Below are positions 16,547-25,685 of a DNA stretch of 64,000 bases, piece by piece (the stretch's first letter is position 1; each line of letters begins with the position of its first letter). The notes below the pieces were generated by a model, which was not told the DNA's origin, made no database searches, and worked only from the letters and a program-made list of their open reading frames with translations. The DNA is from Bog-877 sp050734135. GTDB taxonomy: Bacteria > Chloroflexota > Dormibacteria > Aeolococcales > Bog-877. The position numbers and the translations under genes are program-made. The stretch lies in NCBI GenBank assembly GCA_050734135.1, contig JBOHUG010000070.1, forward strand, positions 132,870 to 196,869, written 5' to 3'.

Positions 16547-17068
16547 CTAGAGCTCGCGCAATGGGTCATCGTCGGGCGAGTGCAGCGGGCTCAACTCCCG
16601 TCGATACCTGATACCAGGGCGGCCGTTCAGCGCCACCTCTCCGACGGGGGCGAACCCCGTGCGAGTGAGCACAGCCCGGGAACCCAGGTTGTCGATCCTC
16701 GCCGCCGCGTGCAGCACGCGCAACCCGTACTCGGCAACCGCCAGCGCACAGACCCTCCGCACTGCTGCGGTCGCCAGGCCGCGTCCTGCCTCCCGTTCGG
16801 CGATCCGGTAACCGAGGTCCGCCGAGCCGTCCACTACATCTACCAGGTTGACCCTGCCCACGATCGAGCCGTCATTCCTCACCAGTACGTGGAAGAAGTT
16901 CGCCCCGTCGGATTGCCAAGCGAGCAGCTCACGGTGCCGCTCGGCGAACTCGAAAAAGTAGGCATCGCCGCGGTCCGGCACCGAAGCGGCGAAGTATGAC
17001 CGGTTCTCCTGTTCGAAGACGAGCAGAGCCGGCGCGTGGTCGGCGCGCACGAGCTGCAGTTCGAGCAC
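16547..17068 (-). CDS. GNAT N-acetyltransferase (RimJ/RimL-like)
   Basis: 173-residue acetyl-CoA-dependent acetyltransferase. The motif-A region YRIAEREAGRGLATAAVRRV has the R/Q-x-x-G-x-A/G loop that binds the pyrophosphate of CoA; upstream strands (VGRVNLVDVV) and the later LHAAARIDNLGSRAVLTRTGF block match the RimJ/RimL subgroup, which acetylates ribosomal-protein N-termini or small amines. The actual substrate cannot be read from sequence. Starts with GTG at 17066-17068. It stands alone next to the decayed SET gene. Confidence 0.85.
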   Translation of the reverse strand: MLELQLVRADHAPALLVFEQENRSYFAASVPDRGDAYFFEFAERHRELLAWQSDGANFFHVLVRNDGSIVGRVNLVDVVDGSADLGYRIAEREAGRGLATAAVRRVCALAVAEYGLRVLHAAARIDNLGSRAVLTRTGFAPVGEVALNGRPGIRYRRELSPLHSPDDDPLREL

Positions 17069-17463
17069 TGCACCAGGTTAGTAAACCCGACCACTTCTAG
17101 GCTACTCGCGGAATCGAGGTCGTGACGGACCAGAGCCCGGTCACGGCAGGCGTCGACGCCAGTACTGCACGGACAGACCAAACGAGGGCGCATCTCGTAG
17201 TTGCCAGTCTTATCGTGCTGAGTCTTCATTTCGAAGACGTGAAAGACTGCCGGGACGACGATTGCCGAAAGGCCGTGTTGCGGCATCCCGGCGCCATCAA
17301 AGTGCGGATGCTCGCGCGGGTCCACTAGGGGTCGAAAGATGTCGCTGGCCGGCGCGGCGTTCCGCCGCGATACCGGACCTCAGGGGTTTGGTCCGGCCGC
17401 AGGTCCGGACAGAGGTGAGCGCGGAAGCTGGTGCCGCTCATTGCACCTCGACACCAGTGGGAG
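17069..17463. other. Stretch without a confident gene
   Basis: About 395 bp between the acetyltransferase and dedA-like genes. Short open frames exist on both strands, including a minus-strand frame from 17325 with an ordinary-looking composition, but none has a ribosome site, family pattern or consistent codon bias. No tRNA, repeat or clear hairpin seen. Confidence 0.5.
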
Positions 17464-18078
17464 TCAGCTAGGGGTTCGGTCGGTTGGCTCCGTGACCCGG
17501 TTGTTCCAGCGATATACGCCATACACGAAGGCTAGGGCTAGGAGCACGGCCGCGACATACCCCACGGGCTGGAGAACGGTCGTGATAGCAGATAGGTGCC
17601 GGCCCAGCTCCATCCCGGCAACCACCAGCGCGCTGTCCCACACCAGGGCCCCAACCAGAGTCGCTGGGATGAAGCGACTGAGGGGCATGTGGCCGAAGCC
17701 AGCCGGAAAGCTGGTGTAGCTGCGAATGATCGGCACGCAGCGGCCGACCCCGACCGCCAGCACTCCCCGCCGTTCGATCCAGCGTTCCGCCGCCTCCAGA
17801 TGTCTCTCCCGGAAATGGAAGCGGCGGCCGACGGCCAGCACCGCCGGTCGGCCCACGAGAGCCCCGATGGCGTAGGCAATGACCGCCCCCACCAGCTCGC
17901 CGAGCACCGCGACCACTATCACGAGGGGCAGGGACAGGGTCCCGTTGGCCACCAGCAGGCCCGCGAACGGGAGCACCACCTCGCTGGAGACCGGGATCCC
18001 GGTGCACTGGGCCACCGTCAACAGGAAGAGGCCCAGGTAACCGAAGGTCGTCAGCAGATGCTCGAGTGAGTGGACCAA
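17464..18078 (-). CDS. DedA-family (VTT-domain) membrane protein
   Basis: 204-residue inner-membrane protein of the DedA/SNARE-associated family, implicated in recycling of undecaprenyl phosphate or phospholipid scrambling and in envelope homeostasis. Visible are the N-terminal GIPVSSEVVLPFAGLL segment (usual form P.PSE.ilp.aG), GELVGAVIAYAIGALVGRP, and the conserved G-R-C/F-x-P-x-x-R block as VGRCVPIIRSYTSFPAGF. TTG 18076-18078 with GGAGG about 8 bases upstream is preferred over a longer frame whose first 18 residues are non-hydrophobic. Upstream lies the divergent SCO1664-family gene. Confidence 0.88.
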   Translation of the reverse strand: MVHSLEHLLTTFGYLGLFLLTVAQCTGIPVSSEVVLPFAGLLVANGTLSLPLVIVVAVLGELVGAVIAYAIGALVGRPAVLAVGRRFHFRERHLEAAERWIERRGVLAVGVGRCVPIIRSYTSFPAGFGHMPLSRFIPATLVGALVWDSALVVAGMELGRHLSAITTVLQPVGYVAAVLLALAFVYGVYRWNNRVTEPTDRTPS

Positions 18079-18183
18079 GCGCCATCCTCCGGGTACATGA
18101 CGGAAGCAGGTCGTCGGGGGGGTGCAACCCAAGGTCGGCTACGGCGAGCCAGGATAGCTGGGCGCGGGTAGGCTGGACTCCGA

Positions 18184-18921
18184 ATGGGATCCAGGGAAGT
18201 GTCCAAGCTAGCAGCGGAAGAGGAGCTTGCGGGTTGGCTCAGGGAGGCGCCGGTCCTGAAGCTGGAGCGGATGCCGTGGGGGAGCAATGCCGTCTTTCTG
18301 GTTCACCTGGATGGACCAGGAGGCGAGGTGGTTGCGGTCTACAAGCCAGCTCGGGGAGAGCGGCCGCTCTGGGACTTTCCGGCCGGCACCCTGCACCGGC
18401 GGGAGGTGGCGACCTGCATCGTCGATCGGGCCCTGGGGTGGCGCTTCACTCCCACCACAGTTCTCCGCGCTGAGGCGCCGTTCGGAGAGGGTTCGATCCA
18501 GGAGTTCATCCCAGACCCCCCTCAAGGTTTCGAGCTAGACCAAAAGCAGCTCGAGGTCAGCCTTCGGGGGTTGGGGGCCCTCGACGTTCTGATCAACAAC
18601 GCGGACCGCAAACAGGCCCATCTTCTGACGGACCCGGAGGGCGGTCTTCGGGGAATCGATCACGGGGTCACTTTCCATACTGAATTTAAGCTCCGCACGG
18701 CGCTGATCGACCTGGGCGGCACCCAGGTGCCTCAGGTCTGGCTCAGTGCGGTCTCCGACCTCCTTGAGAGCCCGGAGCGGCTGGGCCGCCTGCGCCGCGA
18801 GCTCCGGCCCCTGCTAGATGGCGCGGAAGTCAGGGCCTTCGAGCAGCGGGCGAGAGGTCTGGTGGCGGCGAGGACCTATCCCGAGCTGCACCAGTGGCAT
18901 GGGCGACCCTTCGAGTGGTGA
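18184..18921 (+). CDS. SCO1664-family kinase-like protein
   Basis: 245-residue protein of the SCO1664 family, described mainly from actinobacteria and distantly related to PI3/PI4-kinases and HipA. Consistent motifs: VAVYKPARGERPLWDFP (ATP-lysine region), LGALDVLINNADRKQAHLL (catalytic D/N loop) and GIDHGVTFH (metal-binding DxG/DhG). In actinobacteria the family often neighbours a DUF3090 gene; none is visible here. Biochemical substrate unknown. It is divergent from dedA and convergent with thpR. Confidence 0.85.
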   Translation: MGSREVSKLAAEEELAGWLREAPVLKLERMPWGSNAVFLVHLDGPGGEVVAVYKPARGERPLWDFPAGTLHRREVATCIVDRALGWRFTPTTVLRAEAPFGEGSIQEFIPDPPQGFELDQKQLEVSLRGLGALDVLINNADRKQAHLLTDPEGGLRGIDHGVTFHTEFKLRTALIDLGGTQVPQVWLSAVSDLLESPERLGRLRRELRPLLDGAEVRAFEQRARGLVAARTYPELHQWHGRPFEW

Positions 18922-18928
18922 GCCGGCC

Positions 18929-19516
18929 CTACCGCGGCCGCAACTCCCAGCTGGCGAGGGCAGGGTATCGATTCGGGCCACCCGGCACCGCCACCGACTC
19001 CAGCAAGGCAAGTCTTTGGACCTCGGTCAGAATGGGCGGCTCTTCGATGCCTTGATCACAGAACGCGGCCAAGGCGGATCCTGCCCCAGCGGCGAGGGGT
19101 CGTACCACCCGAGCCAGGGTGAAGTGGGGCTGGAACGGACGACGTTCTACCGGACACCCAGACCTGATCAGGCCCCGGTCGATCTCCGCCGCCATCCGCT
19201 CTAACTCTTCCCGGCCCTCGCCCACATCCGCCCACACCACTCGCGGGCGCTCTCCCTCAACGAAGACTCCCCGGCCCTGGATCCAGATGGCGAACGCCTG
19301 AGTCTCCCGGGCCACTTGGGACGCGATTCCCCGGATCGCCGCCTCTGCCTCAGGGTCGACCGTTCCCAAGAATCGAAGCGTCAGGTGAAGCCCATCTGCG
19401 CGCACTGGGCGGACCCCCGAGTCGAGTTCGGCCAACCGATCGAGCAGCGGGGTCAGCTGGCGTACCGCGACTGGTGGCAACGGCACCCCCAGGAATAGCC
19501 TCTTGGAGTCGCTCAA
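18929..19516 (-). CDS. thpR: RNA 2',3'-cyclic phosphodiesterase (LigT/2H family)
   Basis: 195-residue 2H phosphoesterase that opens 2',3'-cyclic phosphates on RNA to the 2'-phosphate. Both catalytic H-x-T-x motifs are present: HLTL (about residue 44) and HFTL (about 131). Begins MSDSKRLFLGVPLPP, typical for the family, with normal length. Its start overlaps the stop of the upstream alpha/beta hydrolase gene by 4 bases, so the two are translationally coupled. Confidence 0.92.
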   Translation of the reverse strand: MSDSKRLFLGVPLPPVAVRQLTPLLDRLAELDSGVRPVRADGLHLTLRFLGTVDPEAEAAIRGIASQVARETQAFAIWIQGRGVFVEGERPRVVWADVGEGREELERMAAEIDRGLIRSGCPVERRPFQPHFTLARVVRPLAAGAGSALAAFCDQGIEEPPILTEVQRLALLESVAVPGGPNRYPALASWELRPR

Positions 19517-20397
19517 TCGACTGGCACGGCCGGCTCGGTGAGGGACTCACCGTCGGCGAGGAACTGCTCCAACAGGTCGAGCTGGCGCCGGATCAAGTCC
19601 TTGTCCCATCCGTGGCCGGCGGAGTCGATCACCGAGATCGTGGTCTGCGGTCTCCGGGCGCAGAACTCCTTCACCCGTTCCAATTCCAGGAGCCGGTCGT
19701 CAGCCGCGGCCAGGACTTCGAGCGGACCACGCCAGCCCTCGAGGAGCGGTCGGAAGTCGGTCCTCAAACCGTCGCGCAGCCACTCGCGGGCTGCTCTGGG
19801 GTCGGCGCGCACCTGATTGGCAAAGTTGATGTCGGCGGCGCGCTGGTCGATCGCCGTCTTCCCTTCCACCGCGACCCGCCGATAGAAGTCCGCCAGCACC
19901 CGCCGGCGTCCCAGGAATGAGATCAAATTGAAGACGCCCGGCGCGGTGCCCAGCTGCACCTGGAGATGAAAGCTCCGGGAGACGCTGCTGGGATCGAGCA
20001 GGGGGGTGTGGAGAATCAACCGCCGGGGGCGGGCGGGTGCCATCGCCAGCAGTTCCAGCGCCACCGCCGCTCCAAGGCAGAGGCCTCCCAGCTCATACCG
20101 GCCCAGATCCAGACTGTCCAGCAGCACCAGTACCTCGGCCGCCAGGCCCCGGCTGGTGTGCACTCCGGGAAGGGGGTCCGAGCTACCGAAGCCGGGGAGA
20201 TCGGGGATCACCAATCGGCGCCGTCGGGCCAGCCGAGGCACCCAGGTCTCGAAGTTCTCTGCCGAGCCAATGAAGCCGTGGCAGAGGAGAAGGGGGAACC
20301 CGTCGCCTGCCGTCACGTAGCGGAGGCGTCCCTGGGGGCGGTCGATCGAGCCCTCTTGCCATCCCGCCGCCAGGACCGCCGGCAGCGGCGCGATCAA
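19513..20397 (-). CDS. Alpha/beta hydrolase with cysteine at the nucleophile position
   Basis: About 294 residues, alpha/beta-hydrolase fold. HG motif as LLCHGFIGSAENF, then DLPGFGSSD; the nucleophile elbow reads G-L-C-L-G (Cys near residue 107) where most family members have G-x-S-x-G. The acid is likely in AAADDRLLEL and the His in DSAGHGWDKD (near 262), so a Cys-His-Asp triad is possible, as in dienelactone hydrolases. Substrate unknown. Start choice is weak: TTG 20395-20397 lies just after the upstream stop; a longer TTG form from 20463 is possible. Follows the acyl-CoA dehydrogenase and may belong to that operon, for example as a thioesterase (inference). Confidence 0.8.
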   Translation of the reverse strand: MIAPLPAVLAAGWQEGSIDRPQGRLRYVTAGDGFPLLLCHGFIGSAENFETWVPRLARRRRLVIPDLPGFGSSDPLPGVHTSRGLAAEVLVLLDSLDLGRYELGGLCLGAAVALELLAMAPARPRRLILHTPLLDPSSVSRSFHLQVQLGTAPGVFNLISFLGRRRVLADFYRRVAVEGKTAIDQRAADINFANQVRADPRAAREWLRDGLRTDFRPLLEGWRGPLEVLAAADDRLLELERVKEFCARRPQTTISVIDSAGHGWDKDLIRRQLDLLEQFLADGESLTEPAVPVD

Positions 20398-20411
20398 CGC
20401 AGGGGAGGTGG

Positions 20412-21647
20412 TCAGCTCCCTTGTCCCGTGTCCGCCGGCTCCGATTCGCCCTCGTCCGGCCAAGCCGGCAAGGGATGCGAGACAGGCTTGTCCTCGCGAT
20501 ACCCGAGAGCGTACTCAGCGGCCAGCTGGGTCTGGACCTCGCGGGTTCCTTCGTAAATGATGGTGGCCCGACTGTTGCGCAGATATCGCGCCGCAGGGCA
20601 CTCCTCGCTGAACCCGGTGGCGCCGTGGACTTGGAGGGCGTCGTCGGCGGCGTGGTTGGCCCGCTCCGAGTTGACCCATTTGGCCAGCGCCGACTCCCGG
20701 GAGCTGCGCTGGCCCTGATTTTTGAGCCAGCCAGCGCGAAGCCATAGCAACCGGCCGATGTCGTAGTCCCGCTGCATCCCGGCGATCATCTGCTGCACCA
20801 ACTGGAGCCGCCCGATCTCCTGGCCCTGCACCTTCCGGGATCGGGCATAGGTGACGCTCAGGTCCAGACAGGCGCGGATGGTGCCGGCGGCGCCGCTGGC
20901 GACGCAGTAGCGGCCGCTGTCGAGGCAGCTCATCGCCACCCTGAAGCCATCCCCCTCCGCTCCGATCCGATTTTCCTCGGGCACCACGGCATCGTCCAGG
21001 TACACCACCGCGGTATCGCAGGCCCGCAGGCCGTACTTCTCGTGGATCGGCTGTGTCTGCAGCCCTTCCCCGGCCAGCGCCCGGTCCAAGGCAAAGGCCG
21101 TGATCCCGGCCGGTCCGGCAGCGGGGTCAACGGTTGCGAAGACCAGCAGGACATCGGCGAAATCTCCCATCGAGATCCAGACCTTCTGACCTCGGAGGCG
21201 GTAGAGGTCGCCCTCCTTGGTCGCGGTGGTTCGCAGTGCCTTCACGTCGCTTCCGGCGTCCGGTTCGGTGAGCGCGAAGCAGCCCTGGCGCCGGCCCTCG
21301 GCCAGCGGCCGCAGCAGGCGCTGGCGCTGCTCCTCAGTGCCCCACTGGTAGATGCCGGTCATGCAGAGCCCGGCATGGACCGAGAGAGCCGTCCGGCACG
21401 AGGCGTCCACGTATTCCAGCTCCTCGCAGGCGAGGCCGAGCGCGACCCAGTCCAGCCCCGCCCCGCCGTAGCGCCGGGGCGCGACCACGCCGGGGATCCC
21501 TACACTGGCCAGCTTGGCGAAGAGCTCCGGGTCCGGTTGGGCATCCCGGTCGCGCTGAGGCAGGTCGGGGGCCAGCTCGCGACTCGCGAACTCGCGGAGC
21601 ATGAGCTCGAACTGGCGCTGCTCCCCGCTCAGGCTGAAGTCGAGCAC
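20412..21647 (-). CDS. Acyl-CoA dehydrogenase
   Basis: 411-residue FAD-dependent acyl-CoA dehydrogenase. Domain order is normal: N-terminal helical domain, middle beta domain with CFALTEPDAGSDV and KVWISMGDFADV, and C-terminal helical domain with the HGATGFSEE and ATIIYEGTREVQ blocks. The Glu of YEGT is the usual catalytic base of short-chain and glutaryl-type members. It follows an aminotransferase and an aldehyde dehydrogenase, so the substrate may be glutaryl-CoA or another short diacid/omega-amino-acid product (inference). A CoA ligase or transferase, which would be needed between them, is not in the window. Confidence 0.93.
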   Translation of the reverse strand: MLDFSLSGEQRQFELMLREFASRELAPDLPQRDRDAQPDPELFAKLASVGIPGVVAPRRYGGAGLDWVALGLACEELEYVDASCRTALSVHAGLCMTGIYQWGTEEQRQRLLRPLAEGRRQGCFALTEPDAGSDVKALRTTATKEGDLYRLRGQKVWISMGDFADVLLVFATVDPAAGPAGITAFALDRALAGEGLQTQPIHEKYGLRACDTAVVYLDDAVVPEENRIGAEGDGFRVAMSCLDSGRYCVASGAAGTIRACLDLSVTYARSRKVQGQEIGRLQLVQQMIAGMQRDYDIGRLLWLRAGWLKNQGQRSSRESALAKWVNSERANHAADDALQVHGATGFSEECPAARYLRNSRATIIYEGTREVQTQLAAEYALGYREDKPVSHPLPAWPDEGESEPADTGQGS

Positions 21648-21659
21648 AGTTTCGCCAGC

Positions 21660-23174
21660 TCAGCCGGCAGTGGTGTCGATCTGGGCCCGCTGCAGGCGCC
21701 CGGAGTAGTCGATGTATACCGTCTTCCACTCCGTGAATTCGTCGAGCGCAGTGGTACCTGCGGCCCGGTGGCCATTGCCAGTCGCCTTCACCCCCCCGAA
21801 GGGAAGTTGAATCTCGGCGCCGATGGTAGGAGCGTTGACGTAGACGATCCCTGCCTCCAGACGATCGACTGCCTGGAGCGCCTTGTCGATGTCCTTGGTG
21901 TAGATCGCCACCGACAGCCCGTAGGGGGTGCCGTTGGCAATCTTGATCGCCTCTTCCAGATCGGCGGCCGGAATGATCACCGCGGTGGGCCCGAAGATCT
22001 CCTCCTGAGCGATTCGCATCTCGGCGCTGACATCGGCAAAAACCGTCGGCTGGTAGAAGTTGCCCTCCGCGAGCGCGCCGTCGGTCGCAATGTGGCCCCC
22101 CGTAAGCAGCCGGGCCGACTCCTGCTGGCCTACTTCGGTGTAGCCGTGGATTCGCCGCAGCTGCCCTTCGTTGATCACCGGGCCCACGTCGGTCGCCGGA
22201 TCGAGCCCGTCCCCCAGCCGCAGCTTGCCGACCCGCTTGACCAGCTGATCGGTGAAGGCTTTGAGCACCTTCTCCTGCACGATCAATCGGGAGGTCGCCG
22301 TGCAACGCTGGCCGGTGGTGCCGAAGGCTCCCCAGACGGCGCCTTCCAGGGCTAGTTCCAGATCGGCGTCGGCGCTCACCAGCATGGCATTCTTGCCTCC
22401 CAATTCCAGGGAGACCCGCTTGCCCAGCCGGCCACAGATGCTGGCGATCTCCTGGCCGACCGCAACCGAGCCGGTGAAGGAGATGGCTCGCACCTTTGGA
22501 TGCTCGACCAGGGCCGCACCCGCATCCTCGCCGAATCCGGTGACCAGCCCGAGAACACCTCTGGGGAGTCCAGCTTCGACCAGAATCTCCGCCAGCCGGA
22601 TCGCTACCAGCGGCGTGTCCTCGGCTGGCTTGAAGACGACGGAATTGCCGGCCAGCAGGGCTGGCATCAACTTCCAGCAGGGAATGGCCATTGGAAAGTT
22701 CCAGGGAGTGATGCAGCCCACCACCCCGATCGGAACCCGCTCAGCAAAGGCCCGCTTGTGGCGGAGCTCGCTCGGCACCACCTCGCCGATGGGGTTGCGG
22801 CCCTGACCGGCCATGTACTTGGCCATGTCGATGCCTTCCTGGACATCTCCTCGAGCCTCGGTGAGCACCTTGCCCATTTCTCTCGTCATGAGTTGGGCCA
22901 GTTCCTCCTTGCGCTCCTCCAGGATCCCGCCGGCCCGCGCCAGGATCTCGGCCCTAGCGGGGACGGGAGTCCCGGCCCAGTCTGGCTGGGCTTTGACCGC
23001 AGCCTGGACCGCGAGATCGATGTCGTGGGCGTTGCCACGAGCGAAGTGACCAATGACCTCGGAGCGACGAGCGGGATTGACCGAGTCGAAGGTCTGATCG
23101 CTACTCGAGTCGCGCCACTCCCCAGCGATCAGATGGCCATAGGTGCGGGATTCGAGAGTGGCGGTCCGACTCAT
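21660..23174 (-). CDS. NAD(P)+-dependent aldehyde dehydrogenase
   Basis: 504-residue aldehyde dehydrogenase. Catalytic Cys in TTGQRCTATSR (near residue 290), general-base Glu in LELGGKN (near 255), Asn in PWNFP, and cofactor loop FTGSVAVG are all present. Coupled by a 4-base overlap to the upstream class III aminotransferase: the pair looks like the GabT/GabD or 5-aminovalerate transaminase/glutarate-semialdehyde dehydrogenase arrangement. The subgroup resembles enzymes for semialdehydes, but the exact substrate is not determined by these motifs. Confidence 0.93.
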   Translation of the reverse strand: MSRTATLESRTYGHLIAGEWRDSSSDQTFDSVNPARRSEVIGHFARGNAHDIDLAVQAAVKAQPDWAGTPVPARAEILARAGGILEERKEELAQLMTREMGKVLTEARGDVQEGIDMAKYMAGQGRNPIGEVVPSELRHKRAFAERVPIGVVGCITPWNFPMAIPCWKLMPALLAGNSVVFKPAEDTPLVAIRLAEILVEAGLPRGVLGLVTGFGEDAGAALVEHPKVRAISFTGSVAVGQEIASICGRLGKRVSLELGGKNAMLVSADADLELALEGAVWGAFGTTGQRCTATSRLIVQEKVLKAFTDQLVKRVGKLRLGDGLDPATDVGPVINEGQLRRIHGYTEVGQQESARLLTGGHIATDGALAEGNFYQPTVFADVSAEMRIAQEEIFGPTAVIIPAADLEEAIKIANGTPYGLSVAIYTKDIDKALQAVDRLEAGIVYVNAPTIGAEIQLPFGGVKATGNGHRAAGTTALDEFTEWKTVYIDYSGRLQRAQIDTTAG

Positions 23175-24514
23175 CCAGCGCTCGCGCTGGTCTCTACCGC
23201 CGACTGCAGGATGTCGAGGCCCTGGGTGAGCTCCGCATCGCTGACGGTGAGCGGCGGTAGCAGGCGAATGACGTTGTCGTCGATCCCGCAGGAGAGCACC
23301 ACCAGGCCCGCATCCAGCGCGAGATGTTTGATCCGGGTCACGCGGTCGGGATCCGGGTTGCCGGACTGATCGAGGAACTCCAGACCGATCAGGGCGCCCT
23401 TGCCCCTCAGGTCTGCCGGTCCGTGGCCGGCGCGCTGCCAGCCTTCGATACGGCGCTTGGCCGACTCGCCGATCGCTGACGCGCGCTCCATCAGATGGTC
23501 CCGCTCGATCACCTGCAGGGTGGCGATCACCGCCGCCCCCGCGACCGGATTGCCGCCAAACGTACTGCCGTGGCTGCCCGACTCCCAGCGGTCCATCAGC
23601 TTGTGGCTGGACACGATCGCTCCGACCGGGAGCCCGCTGCCCAGCGCCTTGGCCAGGGTGACGATGTCGGGCACCACCTGCTCATGGTCCACCGCCAGCC
23701 AGCGGCCGGTGCGGGCAACGCCGCTCTGGATCTCATCGCAGATCAAAAGGATTCCGTGCTCGTCGCAGATCCGTCGCAGGGTCGCGAGGAACCCCGCGGG
23801 CGGGACCACGTAACCCCCCTCTCCCTGGATCGGCTCCACCAGGATTGCGGCCACCTCGTCGGCAGGCAACACCTGGTGGAAGATCCGCTCCAGCTCCTCC
23901 CCGGCAGCGATCGGGCACGGTTGGCCGGGAGCGTGGTCGCACATTCTGAAGCAGTAGGGGTAGGGAGTGATCTGCACCCCTGGGAGCAAAGGACCGTACC
24001 CGGCTCGATAGAGGGCCTTGCTGGTGGTGACGCTGAGAGCGCCGAAGGTGCGCCCGTGAAAGGCCCCCCGGAATGCAATGATCCCCTGCCGGCCGGTCGA
24101 CCGCCGAGCCAGCTTGAGCGCCCCGTCGACCACCTCGGCCCCCGAGTTGGCGAAGAAGACCACGTCGAGGGGGTCGGGGCAGATCGCGGCCACCCGCTCG
24201 GCGGCCTCGGTCATGACCACACTCTGGGTGACGATGCTGGTGTGCCAGTAGCGATCGAGCTGACGATGGACCGCCTCGGTCACGTCGGGATGACGGTGGC
24301 CTAGACTCGTCACCGCGATGCCGCAGGCGAAGTCCAGATAGCGCTGGCCCTCGACGTCGATCAGATACGAGCCTTCCGCCGAACTGATCACCAGATCGGT
24401 GTAGCGCGACCAGACCCCGGCCACTGAGCGTCGGTCGCGCTCCCGCCACTGCTGGGAGGTGCCGCCCGCGAGGGCGCGCATTGTCAGTTCAGACTGAGAG
24501 ACGGTTGTGGCCAT
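23171..24514 (-). CDS. Class III PLP-dependent aminotransferase (4-aminobutyrate/5-aminovalerate type)
   Basis: 447-residue omega-aminotransferase. Contains the PLP Lys in VTLAKALGSGLP (near residue 286), ANSGAEVVDGALKLAR, AFHGRT, ILVEPIQGEGGY and ICDEIQSG, all typical of GabT/acetylornithine-type enzymes. With the downstream aldehyde dehydrogenase it should convert an omega-amino acid to a semialdehyde and then to the acid. The acyl-CoA dehydrogenase as third gene favours the lysine/5-aminovalerate route over GABA, but this is inference. First gene of the operon. Confidence 0.92.
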   Translation of the reverse strand: MATTVSQSELTMRALAGGTSQQWRERDRRSVAGVWSRYTDLVISSAEGSYLIDVEGQRYLDFACGIAVTSLGHRHPDVTEAVHRQLDRYWHTSIVTQSVVMTEAAERVAAICPDPLDVVFFANSGAEVVDGALKLARRSTGRQGIIAFRGAFHGRTFGALSVTTSKALYRAGYGPLLPGVQITPYPYCFRMCDHAPGQPCPIAAGEELERIFHQVLPADEVAAILVEPIQGEGGYVVPPAGFLATLRRICDEHGILLICDEIQSGVARTGRWLAVDHEQVVPDIVTLAKALGSGLPVGAIVSSHKLMDRWESGSHGSTFGGNPVAGAAVIATLQVIERDHLMERASAIGESAKRRIEGWQRAGHGPADLRGKGALIGLEFLDQSGNPDPDRVTRIKHLALDAGLVVLSCGIDDNVIRLLPPLTVSDAELTQGLDILQSAVETSASAG

Positions 24515-24719
24515 GGGCGGCCTCCTCTGGTTTGCGACTTGGATATTCGGAGCGGAGATCGCAACCGGCGGCCCCAGCCTGGCCCCGAGGAGCCTTCGAG
24601 CTAGGGCCGCTCACCCACAGCGGGCGGCGGCAAGCCGTCCGCGTCCCACCACCGACCCAAAGAGACTGTTCCCATAGGCAACCCACGGTACAGCCTTTGC
24701 GAAGCGGACGGCGCCCCAG

Positions 24720-25499
24720 TTAGACCGGGTTGGCGACCGCTAGCAACACTGCCGCCAAAACCACGAAGACAGCGAACGCTCCGATGGAGCGCCCCCGAGG
24801 TTGGCTGACCACCCCGGAGAGGCCGTACCAGCCCATCAGCAATGCGACCGGGAGCAAGGGGACCGGCACCCGGAGGATTACCGAGAGTCCGGCCGCCAGT
24901 CCCAGCAAGACGGCCACCACCGCGGCCCTGGCCCAGGCCTGCGACGAGTTGCGCTGGGTGAGGCTGACCAGCTGCCAGGTCGGGATCAGCACCACAGCGG
25001 CCACCGCAACCGCCCGCGCGGGAGCCGGGACCGAGGGGCTCATGGCGAGAATTAAGATCGGCAGCGGGACAGCCAGAGCCAGAAGCGCCAGGGCAGTAGG
25101 CCCCCAGCGCGAGGCGGAACGACTCTCCTCCCCCACCTCCAGCCAGGGGCCCACGGTCAGGAGCATTAGAACCCCCAGCGGTAGCACCACCTCACCGGGA
25201 AGCCCCGGCTGCTCCGCCAGGGCCACCGAGGCGGAGACGAACCCCGCCAACGGCAGCAAGGCTGGCCGCATTCCGCTCAGGAGTTGAAGTCGGGACCAGC
25301 GGAGTTCCGGCCAGCGAGGCAGGGCGGCGCGCAGTGCCAGTAGGTAGCAGAGCACCGCCCCCAGATCAAGCAGGATCGCCGCGAAAAGCGGTAGCACCCC
25401 GAGCCCGGAGAGGCCACAGACCGCGGCCACCATGAGGGAGAAGGGCACGATCCGAGGTGGAGAGAGGTGGAGCTCAGCCCGTTGGTCGACCGCGTCCAC
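24720..25499 (-). CDS. Hypothetical multi-pass membrane protein
   Basis: 259 residues with about eight predicted transmembrane helices, short charged loops and no recognisable family motif. The N-terminal 17 residues are polar, and the first helix begins at about residue 18 (VPFSLMVAAVCGLSGLGVL). It is the last gene of the long minus-strand run that holds the mannose and polysaccharide genes, 186 bp beyond the cupin gene, so a role in the envelope is possible but unproven. Confidence 0.6.
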   Translation of the reverse strand: MDAVDQRAELHLSPPRIVPFSLMVAAVCGLSGLGVLPLFAAILLDLGAVLCYLLALRAALPRWPELRWSRLQLLSGMRPALLPLAGFVSASVALAEQPGLPGEVVLPLGVLMLLTVGPWLEVGEESRSASRWGPTALALLALAVPLPILILAMSPSVPAPARAVAVAAVVLIPTWQLVSLTQRNSSQAWARAAVVAVLLGLAAGLSVILRVPVPLLPVALLMGWYGLSGVVSQPRGRSIGAFAVFVVLAAVLLAVANPV

Positions 25500-25685
25500 C
25501 CCGAGGCCGGTCTCGGCGTCCTGTCGCAGGGCGGCCGCCCCCCCGGGGCGCCAGATCAGGGCTTAGGCTCCGCTTCGAGGTTTTCCACGTTCACCTGTGG
25601 ATAGTGGGGGAAAACCTGAGCTCGAGGCTGGCCGTCACTCCCTGTTCGGGCCCCGATTTCGGCCCGGCAGTGGACCCTCCGGTGG

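Noticed and set aside
16879..17325. Minus-strand 148-codon frame
   Set aside because: Half of it overlaps the acetyltransferase in another frame; the remainder has no recognisable motif or ribosome site.
17122..17328. Short plus-strand frame
   Set aside because: No ribosome site, no family pattern and atypical codon use; kept as non-coding gap.
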